The notes beneath the pieces were generated by a model, which worked only from the letters and a program-made list of their open reading frames with translations, was not told the origin of the DNA and did not search any database. Both the position numbers and the translations under genes were made by a program. A DNA stretch of 64,000 bases, from contig OY997653.1 in the NCBI GenBank assembly GCA_963921795.1, forward strand, positions 60,632,701-60,696,700, written 5' to 3'. The stretch comes from Nannobrachium achirus. Lineage: Eukaryota > Chordata > Actinopteri > Myctophiformes > Myctophidae. Shown piece after piece: positions 10,877 through 20,279 of the stretch; positions within the stretch are counted from its first letter, which is position 1; each line of letters starts with the position of its first letter.

Positions 10877-11940
10877 ATGAAGACCATAAGCACCTTTGCA
10901 GACCTGAAGAAGTGTGCTTTCGGCCACGAAGATTCCAGACATGGGCGACAACTATTGGCTTGGTACTCGATGAAAGCAGTGAGGGAAGATCATAAACTAA
11001 CCTTTGACGTTAAAGCTGCAACAGACTTTGGATGCCACGAATGGAACAAGGAGGAGGAGGGTCTGATGCTGGAGGAGAAAGATGGCTGCACACACTATGT
11101 TTTGGGGGATCTAAACTATCGACCAGGGGATAAAACCATGTTTTATCCGAGGTTTGTGAGGCAGCACTTTGACCCAAATGTCAAGGCCAGTAATGCTGAC
11201 CGTGTCATAGTGCTTGTGGATAATGACACCGGTATTGTTGAAAGAATTTTCATTAGCGGCGATTCCAGTGAAGCATGTACTTATGAAATCGACAAGGACC
11301 TTCTTGAGTCTATAAAGATGGGCGTGGAAGACCTACGGAATCATTTTACGGCCTTGGATACCTACTTGGTTAGCATTGAAACAGCATTGAGAGGGTTATG
11401 TAAGCAAGTGAGTGACATGCGTAATTTGATGACCTCAAAGGTAAAATATACCTTGACAGCCAAATGGGACAGCTCTGCAAAGATGCATTTCATCGATTCG
11501 AAGACCAGGACAGCTCTGCAAAGATGCATTTCATCGATTCGAAGACAGGATCACTTGATATCCAGAAGGGAGAACTTTATAAAAATGTCTTAAGTATTTT
11601 AGAGGAACATGCACGTAATACAGCACACTTGGTGAGCAAGACTACCATCTGCCTGGCTTATATGTGTGACTTGTGTGATATACCAACATTGTTTCAAGAA
11701 ATGCTACACAAACAAAGAGCGATGGTGCAGAACTGTAACAAGATGAACGTGGATTTGACAACGGAAAGCTTAAAAGACGTCTGTTCATTAAAGGACAAGA
11801 ACGTAGCAGGTTTCTGGCATAAGATCATAACAGCCCTTAAAGATATCTTTAAACAATTGAAGAATGAGCCAGTCTTAAGCGTCAATGGATGTGCATTATT
11901 AAACTTGCTAAAGGAAAAGCACACCGTTGCTCAAATCTGA
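10877..11940 (+). pseudogene. Unrecognised family X, copy 1, broken by a 41-bp tandem duplication
   Basis: The frame starts MKTISTFADLKKCAFGHEDS, followed by RHGRQLLAWYS, GCTHYVLGDLNY, NADRVIVLVDN and a helical C-terminal half. It runs open to a 41-bp direct duplication (units starting about 11467 and 11508, 'ggacagctctgcaaagatgc'). Because 41 is not a multiple of three, the frame is lost. After the duplication the second frame continues to TGA at 11938-11940. With a single unit the length is 1023 nt, an exact 340-codon frame, so the lesion is recent or artefactual. It is intronless with a TATA box. A diverged paralogue lies at 15903-16795 (minus), sharing AFG..RHG.QLL.W and (N/C)DRVI. No catalytic motif, signal peptide or membrane segment is evident. 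It vaguely recalls small fish-specific, infection-responsive proteins; I cannot confirm that. Confidence 0.7.
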
Positions 11941-12250
11941 ACCAAACCAAACATGGCACAAATACAATTCAGGGGTCTGCCATGGTAATCACACCAGGGG
12001 CCCTGTCACTCATTTGTGAATTAATTTCATTAAGCGCCCCATGATGCATGGCCAATGTGGCGCTGGGCAACTCAGGCAGACACGTTGCCATTCAAGAACA
12101 TAATAATGTGAATAGCCTGAGATTTGACCCAACAGTGGATGACACATAGAGATCACTTGAGTGGGAGTCACAAACCTGACAAGCCCATATATGGAGAGCG
12201 GCAGCACAGCAGCCTTAAACTTTAAGGCCACTTCAGGGGTGTAGTGGTGG
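11941..12250. repeat. Cluster-specific block, inverted copy of ~14910-15180
   Basis: 'ggggtctgccatggtaatca' and 'gttgcccag/ctgggcaac' segments recur in inverse orientation at 14925-15165. The block contains a CCATATATGG motif at 12184-12193. No open frame of note. Confidence 0.6.
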
Positions 12251-12258
12251 CCTTCACT

Positions 12259-13949
12259 TAGGGGTGGGCGATACTGGATAAAAGCATTATCACGATATGC
12301 TTCATGCAGTATCACGATACACGATATTATCACGATACTGTTTTATGCGGGTTTTTAGGTTTATTATGATTATTAGACCCTCACATATATTCTATAGATA
12401 ATCTATTCATTTGTATGCTGCAGATAGAAAGATAGATAGACTAATCTATGATTTTTTTAATGATAACATTCAGATTTTTGATTAAACAATTATCATTTTT
12501 TACCTCAAAATATTTACTAGTTGGTGTGATGATGGTTCAGGTCATTCAAATGGGTCCCAGAAATGTTTTATGGGTTCCCTTAAAATGTTATCAGAGTGTT
12601 GTGAGCTTGTAGATCGGCTATATTCAAAACAATTTGGCGGGACCTCTCTGGGGGTCTCGACCCACAGGTTGACAACAACCCATGCCTTACCATTGAAACT
12701 TGAGGGAAAACAAATTACCTTATGGTTGGTTTATTAGACCCACACAGATATTCTATAGATAATCTATTCATTTTTATGCTGCAGATAGAAAGATAGTTTT
12801 TTTTTAATGATAACATTCAGATGTTTGATTAAACAATTATCATCTTTTACCTCAAAATATTTACTAGTTGGTGTGATGATGGTTCAGGTCATTCAAATGG
12901 GTCCCAGAAATGTTTTATGGGTTCCTTTGAAATGTTTTTTGAGTGTTGTGAGCTTGTAGATCGGCTATATTCAAAACAATTTGGCGGGACCTCTCTGGGG
13001 GTCTCGACCCACAGGTTGACAACAACCCATGCCTTACCATTGAAACTTGAGGGAAAACAAATTACCTTATGACCAACCAAAGTCAGGAGGTTTGTTATGA
13101 TACAAGCTTTATTTTTAGAGAATTACTCACTCATTATCATCCTAGCTTTTCGCTTTTCTACTAACAATAATGGCATGGTTTTTATGACTAAGCCAATTAT
13201 GTAATAGATAAAATAGACGCAAAATAGACGCGACGATTTCACCGCGATTCGCGACGACACACGCATGCATCAATGGTGAAAACATAAGCACTTTACAAAT
13301 AGCAGCAAATAGCTACTTGTTTATAGTTAATAAAAACAGATGCATGGATTTACAAGGTGATCTAAATCATCTCATCAATACTGCCAGAACACACAGCTAT
13401 GGATGAGACTCCAGCACAGTTCAGCTTTGCAAGCAGTGAGATGGCTGATAGCGATAGCAGGACGGATAAGTAGTTTGCGTCCTGTTAGTTTAATGCATCC
13501 ATTATAAAAAATATGCTTCAAAGAATGCAGGCCAAGCTGCATCACTGCTTTACTAAAGTCCCGTGAAAGTGAAACTAAATCGTGGACCACTGTGCCGTGC
13601 TCCTGCACACAATCACAACTCAGTCAGTGCTGTAGACACTCTGTAGCCTGTCTGCGTGCTGCACGGGGGAGGGGCCGTGAAAGCAGGGGACAGATCCTCA
13701 AACTATATGACACGTTGAGCCGCGACACGTTATAGCTTGTAGATCTGTTCTTTTTGGCGAATTACACCACAGTACTATAGAAGTATAAATTAAGCAATAG
13801 AGCTGCGACTCATGGAACGTGCACTCGCTGTATCCAGAGCCTTTTCTAAATGACTGTTTGTATCACGAGAGAAACGATATTCTGAAATGGCCTATCGTGG
13901 CAAAGCTGTATCGCCGAGACGATAATTATCGCCATATCGCCCACCCCTA
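12259..13949. mobile_element. Large hAT-type element, family D (8-bp TSD)
   Basis: The target duplication ccttcact lies at 12251-12258 and 13950-13957. Ends 'taggggtgggcgat' and 'atcgcccacccctа' type inverted repeats match the short copy at 49856-50249. The interior has a ~360-bp direct duplication (about 12371-12728 and 12732-13075). Each unit contains 'gttgtgagcttgtagatcgg', a half palindromic module, and a third degenerate half lies near 13725-13755. No transposase frame is seen. Confidence 0.9.
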
Positions 13950-14023
13950 CCTTCACTAGTCCTCAATTTTGAAGCAGCTTGTTTTTATCGTTCACACTGG
14001 AAAGGAGTTTTTTGCCCAGCAAA

Positions 14024-14167
14024 TCAGAGCACAGCATGATCTGTAGGCGGGGATTCAGCCCCCCAAGTCAAGTCGTCTGACCACAGACAGTGGTAGGTAT
14101 ACACTGGGCATTCTGATCTGCAATTGAAAAGCTTCCAGAGCCAAGCTTTGGAGGACTTGAGGTTCAT
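14024..14167 (-). CDS. MNLK-family small protein, pair 1, minus member (truncated)
   Basis: The minus-strand ATG at 14167-14165 opens MNLKSSKAWLWKLFNCRSEC and stops after 47 codons at 14024. The first ~25 residues match the plus member of pair 2 (19795: MNLKFFHCRSECPVYTY). The long helical part present there is missing here, so this is probably a truncated copy. The region upstream is the inverted equivalent of the spacer before 19795. Confidence 0.5.
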   Translation of the reverse strand: MNLKSSKAWLWKLFNCRSECPVYTYHCLWSDDLTWGAESPPTDHAVL

Positions 14168-14616
14168 GGTCTCTGTCAGTGTCCAACAGCCATGATGAGG
14201 TTCGCTGCTGGTTCTCTGTGAGGGAACTCAGCAGTAATGATGACGACGCTGTTACGTCACAGTAACGACGTCTCTTGATTGGTGGAGTCTGCCGTTACCA
14301 TGGTTTCCATGTTTTGGTTGGTTCATTTGGTCCTCAAAATGCAGCGCGCAGAAGCTGAGCTGTGAACAAAACAGTCTAAAGGTGGTTGCACACTGCTGCG
14401 TTTTTCGTTGCGAAATGCGTTTTTCAGGGCAAGGAGAGAGGGAGAGATAGAGAGAGCAAGGGACCGAGTGGTGTGCGAAACGGGCGGCAGTGTGCAAACG
14501 TGACTGACATAACGTGAGGTTGATTTTTTATTTGCGTGATCCGAAATTCACTCCGATATTCGGCCCGAAAAACGCAGCAGTGTGCAACCAGCTTAACTTG
14601 AACACATACGGAGACC
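14168..14616. promoter_or_regulatory. Putative bidirectional promoter, pair 1
   Basis: It lies between two divergent MNLK starts. About 14250-14290 holds a CRE-like 'ttacgtcaca', a second 'taacgacgtc' and a CCAAT box in inverse ('gattggtggag'). About 14190-14350 is conserved, in inverse orientation, in the pair 2 spacer (19580-19790). The promoter role is inferred from position, motifs and conservation. Confidence 0.5.
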
Positions 14617-14853
14617 ATGAACCTCAAGTCCTTCAAAGCTCAGCTCCTCAAGCGTTTCGGTCGCAGATCGGAATGTCCAGTGGATACCCACCAGCAATCA
14701 GAATGTCCAGTGGATACATCAGAATGTCCATTGGATACCTGGGATACCTACCAGCAGGAATTCCTTGAACGACAAAATGCATACGAGAGATTGCATCTAG
14801 AAGCTGAAAAGGCACTGATTAAGCTAACACAATGGATTGAGGAGTGGGATTGA
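14617..14853 (+). CDS. MNLK-family small protein, pair 1, plus member
   Basis: A 78-codon frame starts MNLKSFKAQLLKRFGRRSEC. A short unit, SECPVDT / SECPVDT / SECPLDT, is repeated three times at about residues 18-41. A charged helical tail with EAEKALIKL follows, ending EEWD. It aligns with 19498 (minus: MNLKSFKAWILKRL) and 19795 (plus). No signal peptide, membrane segment or enzymatic motif is visible. The stop may be premature: after 14853 the DNA still resembles the pair 2 frame ('cagaccccagagaaagagt'), which stays open for 40 more codons there. Function unknown. Confidence 0.5.
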   Translation: MNLKSFKAQLLKRFGRRSECPVDTHQQSECPVDTSECPLDTWDTYQQEFLERQNAYERLHLEAEKALIKLTQWIEEWD

Positions 14854-14856
14854 GGA

Positions 14857-15190
14857 GTGGGAGGAAGAAGAGGAGGACATTCAGACCCCAGAGAAAGAGT
14901 TATCCGTGCTTTCCAACTAGACCATGTCTGTCTGAGTTGCCCAGTGTCACATTGGCCATGTTTTGTGGGGTGCTTAATGCAATTACCTCACAAATGGCAC
15001 CACTTACTTCAAACTAGGTATGATTTTTATTTTTCTTTACTAGTGTGACTGTTGTCATTGATGTCCTCAAATTGACGATGTTGACGACTGAAGCAATGGT
15101 TTGCTTGTAGCTCTCAGGGGACCGTGACAGGGCCCCTGGTGTGATTACCATGGCAGACCCCTGAACTGTATTTGTGCCAGCCACGTTTTG
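14857..15190. repeat. Cluster-specific block downstream of the MNLK gene
   Basis: It shares 'cagaccccagagaaagagt' and 'tccaactagacc' with 19964-20020 and 20960, and is the inverse of 11941-12250. It is probably part of the ancestral duplicated gene unit. Confidence 0.55.
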
Positions 15191-15644
15191 TTTGGTGCAA
15201 CAGTGTGCTTGTACCATGATGTGTGACCTTGATCGCAGTAAGGGCGCGCTCTCGGAGCATTCTAGTCTTGAAGCTTCTGTCCAGCTTTCCTTCTCTCTCC
15301 GCTCCCCCAGGTACAGGGCCAAGGGGATATCCTTTTACCACCTCCGTCCTGGGGGTTTCACCCCGGTTATATGTCTGGGCAGACCTCCAACAGCCACGGA
15401 CAGTAGGCCATGCATCCTATTAAGACAGTAAGAGCTGCTGATCGGACTGTCCGTGTCCGGACGGCCCGATCTGAGCTATTTAGCCGCAAAAAAAAATTTG
15501 TCGCTGCCCTGGGAACACAGTTCAGAGTTCAGAGATAAAGGTCTCTAAAGATGTGAGAATGTATTGGATTAGTAATAGGCGGAGCGATGCGGCGGTGTTA
15601 CCCAATTACGGGCTCTTTGATGCCTGGGGATCTCTGGGGATGTC

Positions 15645-15663
15645 TAACCCTAACCCTAACCCT
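15645..15663. repeat. Short interstitial telomere-like repeat
   Basis: Three consecutive TAACCC units (19 nt) in non-telomeric surroundings. Confidence 0.8.
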
Positions 15664-15902
15664 CAGAAATCTCCATATTATATGGCCATAAAAACTAAAA
15701 GGATTTTGTTTCTGGGAATGACCATGTATGGACTATTTTTAACAGGGCATCATCTGGGAATGCACATACTGTATATGGAAGTGGTTATGGTTATTTATTT
15801 TAATCATTTTTTTTTATCCTATGTTAGGAGGCCAAACGAGACCTCTCAAATGGATCTGTAGAAATCCCTGTAAAAATTACAGGGACCTCCCCAAGCCAGA
15901 CT

Positions 15903-16795
15903 ATCTTTGGAGAAGCAAATTTAACAATTCAAGTACATTGGAGCTTAAGGATGCTTTGATTTTCTTCAGGTTTAAGATATCGTCACAGCTTGCTGCGATA
16001 TCTTTCAAGTAACCCACTGCTAACTTAGCGTCTGTAGATAAACAACAGACATTTCTAAAGATTTCCATTTTTGTTATCTGGTTTATCTTGATAATTTTCC
16101 TCTGCACATTCTTGTATAGTGGATAAGAATGTTAGCATTTTACTTAAATCTGCACAGTGCAATTCTAAATCATTCTGATCATGCTCAACTGCTGTTAGAC
16201 AAGGGTCTGTGAGAGCCTTGTAACACCTTTTGACAAGGGCTATCATGTCAGCCACTGCCTCAGTTTGTAGGTCTGAGCTTGTCCTGTCAGAGCAGCCAGT
16301 CTGTAAAGATAGAAAGTATTTATTTATTTCATTCACATCTCTTTTCATGTGCATTAGAAAACCTCTGTCCAATTCAAAAGTGTCTTTCTTATAATGCTTG
16401 GAAATGAACATGTGCTGAATTAAATTTTGTTCTCCTTTGTGTCTGATAATCAGAATGACACGGTCGCAATTCGTCTCCGGGAGCTGTCTATCATAGTTTT
16501 GGTAAAGATGTTGTGGGTACTCGCGGCCCCCCCCAATTGAACACTTATGATTTAGGCTTCCAAAAATGTAGGTCGAGCACCCTTTAAGGTGCAACTGCAA
16601 ACCCCATGGCCTCTTCTCATATTTGTGTGAATTGAAATCTTTATCATTTTCAAAATCAAAATCGAAGTCTTCTGGAGTATTCGTAGATAGCCAAATCAGT
16701 AGCTGGAGTCCGTGCCTTTTTCTGGCCCCAAATGCAACACGTTTGATTTCTCCATACGATGAGATTTTTCTCACTTGAAAATTTCTTCTGCTCAT
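15903..16795 (-). pseudogene. Unrecognised family X, copy 2, frameshifted
   Basis: On the minus strand a frame runs from MSRRNFQVRKISSYGEIKRV through AFGARKRHGLQLLIWLS, GCSTYIFGSLNH, NCDRVILIIRH and a helical region, and stops at 16055. The homologous C-terminus continues in another frame to about 15903 (AVGYLKDIA, LELLNLLLQR). The matching part of copy 1 is FWHKIITALKDIF, then ALLNLLKEK. One indel near 16070-16105 therefore breaks the gene; joined length would be about 300 residues. It lacks the TATA box seen in copy 1, and the flanks are not shared. A C9 run near 16528 is a further place for a sequence error. Function unknown. Confidence 0.65.
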
Positions 16796-16800
16796 ACTTA

Positions 16801-16970
16801 AATGAGATGTGTGAACTTCAGGTCTGGTATTGGCTTCTCCTTGTCACCGATCTTGGCGCTCAGGGTCTCCAGATCGCTGCAGTCCTTCGGCAAAGTGCAC
16901 GGCCTCATCCACTATGTGGCGTCCTCAGCGGAGAGGCTGTTGACGATGTGTAGTTCAGTAGTTCAAGTTC
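16801..16970 (-). pseudogene. Possible frameshifted exon fragment of an unknown gene
   Basis: On the minus strand 'DLETLSAKIGDKEKPIPDLK' is followed by a stop, and a neighbouring frame upstream reads DEAVHFAEGLQRSG. Together they look like one coding exon with a small indel. No family is recognised. Confidence 0.25.
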
Positions 16971-17011
16971 AACTCCACTCTGAATTTCAAGTTCAACTTA
17001 AGTTCAAAGGT

Positions 17012-17232
17012 CCTCGATGCACGTCCCACTGGGAGGAGACCCCGTGGCAGACCTAAGACCAGATGGAAGAATTATATCTCCAGACTGGCCTGGGAACGTC
17101 TCGGTATACTCCCAGAGGGAGTGGAGGAAGTTGCACAGGATAAGGAAATCTGGACGTCTTAGTTGGAACTGTTACCCCCGCGACTCGATTCCGGATAAGC
17201 GGTTGAAGATGGATGGATGGATGGATGGAACT
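17012..17232 (+). mobile_element. Non-LTR retrotransposon 3' end
   Basis: This is the familiar fish LINE tail: 'gcacgtcccactgggaggag', 'tggcctgggaacgtctcgg', 'ccccgcgactcg', 'ggataagcgg', then (GATG)n at about 17211-17229. Such tails belong to RTE-type elements. Only the last ~220 bp is present. Confidence 0.7.
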
Positions 17233-17384
17233 CCGCTCTGAATTTCAAGTTCAACTTCCAAGTTCAACTCCTGCGCAATGAATTCCAAGTTCAGCGTCAT
17301 TATATAAATACATATAGTCGCTGATATCACCGTAAATGTTAATACGCCCATTTATGTATATTAATAAAGGATGAAATACCTTAT

Positions 17385-17765
17385 ATGGCCTGGACTGACC
17401 ATATAAGGTAATAAGGGACCGGAAATTCTGTTTTTGAAAAAGACTGTTCATTCTGAACTGAAGTGACCTTATATGGGCGTGATACACACAAAGACGGGAG
17501 GGACACTACACACATACATATTCTGGACATACAGGACAGATAAAACCTGTTCATTCTGAACTGAAATGACCATATATGAACATGGTAAACACATTACGAC
17601 ACCTATTGGTCCTGGACTGATATTTTGCACGTACGGGACAAAAAAGCCTATTCATTCTGGCCTGGACTGACCATATAAGGTAATAGGGGACCGGAAATTC
17701 TGTTTTTGAAAAAGACTGTTCATTCTGAACTGAAGTGACCTTATATGGGCGTGATACACACAAAG
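17385..17765. repeat. Duplicated 'ttcattctg' repeat
   Basis: Two ~105-bp near-identical copies (about 17391-17497 and 17662-17765) share 'ggcctggactgaccatataa' and 'gaaaaagactgttcattctg', with diverged copies between. The same family recurs at 24006-24330. Confidence 0.75.
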
Positions 17766-17989
17766 CCGTTCATTGGAAGCGGTTTCCACCGCTTCAAAAA
17801 AAGGAAAGAAAAAAAAAATACACTGAGAACCCTGCCCCTCCCCCAACCGTGGATGAGCTAATGCAGAGGTTTATGGAAGTCAGCATGGCCTCCCAGCAGT
17901 CGACTCCAGAGTTGGCAGCCAGTGTGGCACGCATGGCCGATGGACCTACCACCCTGGGACCTCCGCGCGCACCCAGATGGCTCGGCTGC

Positions 17990-18716
17990 GTAGAACCTGC
18001 TGCCCCAACAAACCTCCCCGGTAAGGCCACCACCGGCTCCTTTATTACCTCTACCTATTAACGATGTGCCATTTGACCGGATTGGCCTGGACCTGGTTGG
18101 TCCCCTGCCACGGTCTGTTCGGGGACACCAATACATCCTTGTCATTGTTGATTATGCCACCAGTTACCCAGAGGCGATACCTCTCTGCACTGCCACCTCA
18201 AAAGCCATTGCACAGGAACTATTCAACTTTGCCAGCCGTGTCGGCAGATCTTGACTGACGAGGGCACGCCCTTCATGTCCCGGGTGATGGCTGACCTCTG
18301 CCGCCTTCTCAAGGTAAAACAGATACGCCCTTCTGTTTATCATCAGATGGCCTGGTGGAGAGGTTCAACCAAACCCTGAAGCGCATGCTGAGGAAGCTCG
18401 TTGATGAAGATGGCCGAGATTGGGACCAGTTGTTGCCATATGTACTCTTCGCCAGTCCTCGACCGGTTCCTCACCTTTCAAGCTGCTCTATGGCCGCCGA
18501 CCTCGAGGTCTCCTGGACATCGCTCAGGAGGTTTGGGAAGAGCAGCCGTCCCCTCATCGCTCCCTCATTGAGCATGTGGCTGAGATGCCAGAGCGGATAG
18601 CAAAGGTAATGCCCTTGGTCAGGGAACATATGACAGCGGCCCAGAGAGACCAGCAACGGGTCTTCAACCGACGAGCCCAGCCCAGGGAATTCAAGATGGG
18701 AGACAAAGTGTTGCCC
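17990..18716 (+). mobile_element. Gmr1-like LTR retrotransposon relic: integrase
   Basis: Across several frames: PINDVPFDRIGLDLVGPLP and YILVIVDYATSYPEAIPL (integrase core start), LTDEGTPFMSRVMADLC, a broken VYH-DGLVERFNQTLKRML, YVLFAS, SPFKLLYGRRPRGLLD and QPREFKMGDKVL. These are Ty3/gypsy integrase segments in order. Frame breaks occur at about 18250, 18350, 18455 and 18715. It lies upstream of the reverse transcriptase of the same element, which is the reversed pol order known from Gmr1-type elements of fish and other deuterostomes. No LTRs were recognised. Inactive. Confidence 0.8.
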
Positions 18717-18721
18717 AGTTG

Positions 18722-19273
18722 GGGAGGACCTGAGCCCACAACAGCGGCAGGAGGTAAGGGAGCTTTGTGACCAATTCCGTGATGTATTTTCCAGCACGCC
18801 GGGCCGGACGACCCTGCTAGAACACGACATCCGCACCCCGACTGGCCGGGTAGTCAACGTGAAGCCTTACCGCTCAGCAAAGTCCAGGAGACAGGCCATC
18901 GTGGAGGAGGTTGAGCGAATGAAGGCCATGGGGGTCATGGAGGAGTCCTGCAGTCCCTGTTGCAGCCCCATCGTCATGGTACCGAAGCCTGATGGAAGCT
19001 TGCGGTTCTGCAATGATTTAAGAAAACTCGATGCTGCCTCTGCCTTTGACACCTACCCCATGCCGCGGGCCGATGAACTGATTGAGCGCCTTGGTAAGGC
19101 GCGATACATCAGTACATTGGACTTAACAAAAGGTTACTGGCAAGTCCCACTGTCTCCACAGGCCAGGGAAAAGACCTCCTTCGCTACTCCAAGTGGGCTT
19201 TACTAGTATACAGTTCTCCAGTTTGGGCTGCACGGGGCACCGGCAACCTTCCAGCGGCTAATGGACATCTACA
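18722..19273 (+). mobile_element. Gmr1-like LTR retrotransposon relic: reverse transcriptase N-part
   Basis: The frame reads QQRQEVRELCDQFRDVFSST, then GVMEESCSPC, PIVMVPKPDGSLRFCNDLRK, YPMPRADELIERLG, ISTLDLTKGYWQVPLS, a TAG at 19204-19206, then FGLHGAPATFQRLMDI. These are the fingers and early palm of a Ty3/gypsy reverse transcriptase. The YxDD box, RNase H and 3' end are gone: at about 19273 the sequence passes into the minus-strand MNLK gene. The element probably inserted into, or recombined with, that gene. Confidence 0.8.
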
Positions 19274-19498
19274 CAGAAACTGCTTATCTGAAAGCCAGGT
19301 TGCTCCACTTTCTTCAATTCTTTGTTCGAGCGTCGCAATAAATGTCTCTGTCTCAGCACGTACCTCTTTATATTCCTGAAGCAATATCTCCATTTCCTGC
19401 TCGTGGGTAGCCCTTAGACTTTCTGATGTGGGTTCTGATGTTGGAGATTCTGATGTGAGACGTTTCAGGATCCAAGCTTTGAAGGACTTGAGGTTCAT
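19274..19498 (-). CDS. MNLK-family small protein, pair 2, minus member (3' end lost)
   Basis: From the minus-strand ATG at 19498 the frame reads MNLKSFKAWILKRLTSESPT, then SEPTSES, then a heptad-like charged helix (EQEMEILLQEYKEVRAET, TFIATLEQRIEES) that looks like a coiled coil. Near 19273 it runs into retrotransposon DNA and stays open by chance to 19184. The true C-terminus is therefore missing. It is divergent to 19795 with a ~300-bp shared spacer. Function unknown. Confidence 0.5.
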
Positions 19499-19794
19499 GG
19501 TCTCCGTATGTGTTCAAGTTAGACTATTGTGACGAGGTTCGGTATCTCCTATCAGGTGGTTCCTGCTGTGCTCTGAACTGCGGTTGGACTTCACACTAAC
19601 AGCTCAGCTTCTGCACGCTGCATTTAGAGGACCAAATGAACCAACCAAAACATGGAAACCATGGTAACGGCAGACTCCACCAATCAAGAGACGTCGTTAC
19701 GGTGACGTAACAGCGTCGTCATCATTACTGCTGAGTTCCCTCACAGAGAACCAGCAGTGAACCCCATCATGGCTGTTGGACACTGACAGAGACC
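19499..19794. promoter_or_regulatory. Putative bidirectional promoter, pair 2
   Basis: It holds 'ccaccaatcaagag' (CCAAT box), 'gacgtcgttacggtgacgta' (CRE-like) and the blocks 'ggaccaaatgaaccaacc' and 'ctgctgagttccctcaca'. All are conserved as the inverse in the pair 1 spacer. Conservation outside the frames suggests a functional unit or simply recent duplication. Confidence 0.5.
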
Positions 19795-20127
19795 ATGAAC
19801 CTCAAGTTTTTCCATTGCAGATCAGAATGCCCAGTGTACACCTACCAGCGGGATGCCATTGAACGGAAAAAGGTATACCAGAGATTGCTTCTAGAAGCTG
19901 AAGAGAGACAGACTAAGCTAGGACAATGGATTGCAGAGTCGATGGGGGAAGTGGAGGAATCTTTCAGACCCCAGAGAAAGAGTCATCAGTGGTTTCCAAC
20001 TAGACCTTCCTGCCACTACACTCCTGAAGCCACCTTAAAGTGTAGGGCCACTATACTGCCACTCTCCATATATGGGCATGTCAGGTATGTGACGACCACC
20101 AAAGTGATCTCTATGTCGTGCTCATAA
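19795..20127 (+). CDS. MNLK-family small protein, pair 2, plus member
   Basis: A 110-codon frame: MNLKFFHCRSECPVYTYQRD, a charged helical stretch (ERKKVYQRLLLEAEERQTKL, GQWIAESMGEVEE), then PRPQRKS-like and LSIYGHVRYV segments to the stop at 20125-20127. The helix matches the pair 1 plus member (YERLHLEAEKALIKL). A CCATATATGG motif lies inside the frame at about 20066. The segment after ~19985 is duplicated at 20958-21270. No known domain. Confidence 0.5.
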   Translation: MNLKFFHCRSECPVYTYQRDAIERKKVYQRLLLEAEERQTKLGQWIAESMGEVEESFRPQRKSHQWFPTRPSCHYTPEATLKCRATILPLSIYGHVRYVTTTKVISMSCS

Positions 20128-20235
20128 CAATGGCCGTTTGAAATGTAAAAAAACTGCTCTAGTGCACCACATTATTATATTTTGGAGCGTCGGTCTGAGT
20201 CGCCCAGCGCCACATTGACCATTCTTCGTGGGGGG

Positions 20236-20279
20236 CTGTGATGTCACTGTGACATCACAGGTGATATCACAGTGACAGT
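20236..20279. repeat. TGACATCA-type short palindromes
   Basis: 'tgatgtcactgtgacatca' is an exact 19-nt palindrome, followed by 'gtgatatcac'. CRE-like half-sites are repeated. A second copy lies at about 21207-21250. Confidence 0.7.

Noticed and set aside
10877..11940. Assigning family X to a named interferon-induced fish gene family
   Set aside because: The resemblance is from memory only, no interferon response element is visible upstream, and no search could be run.
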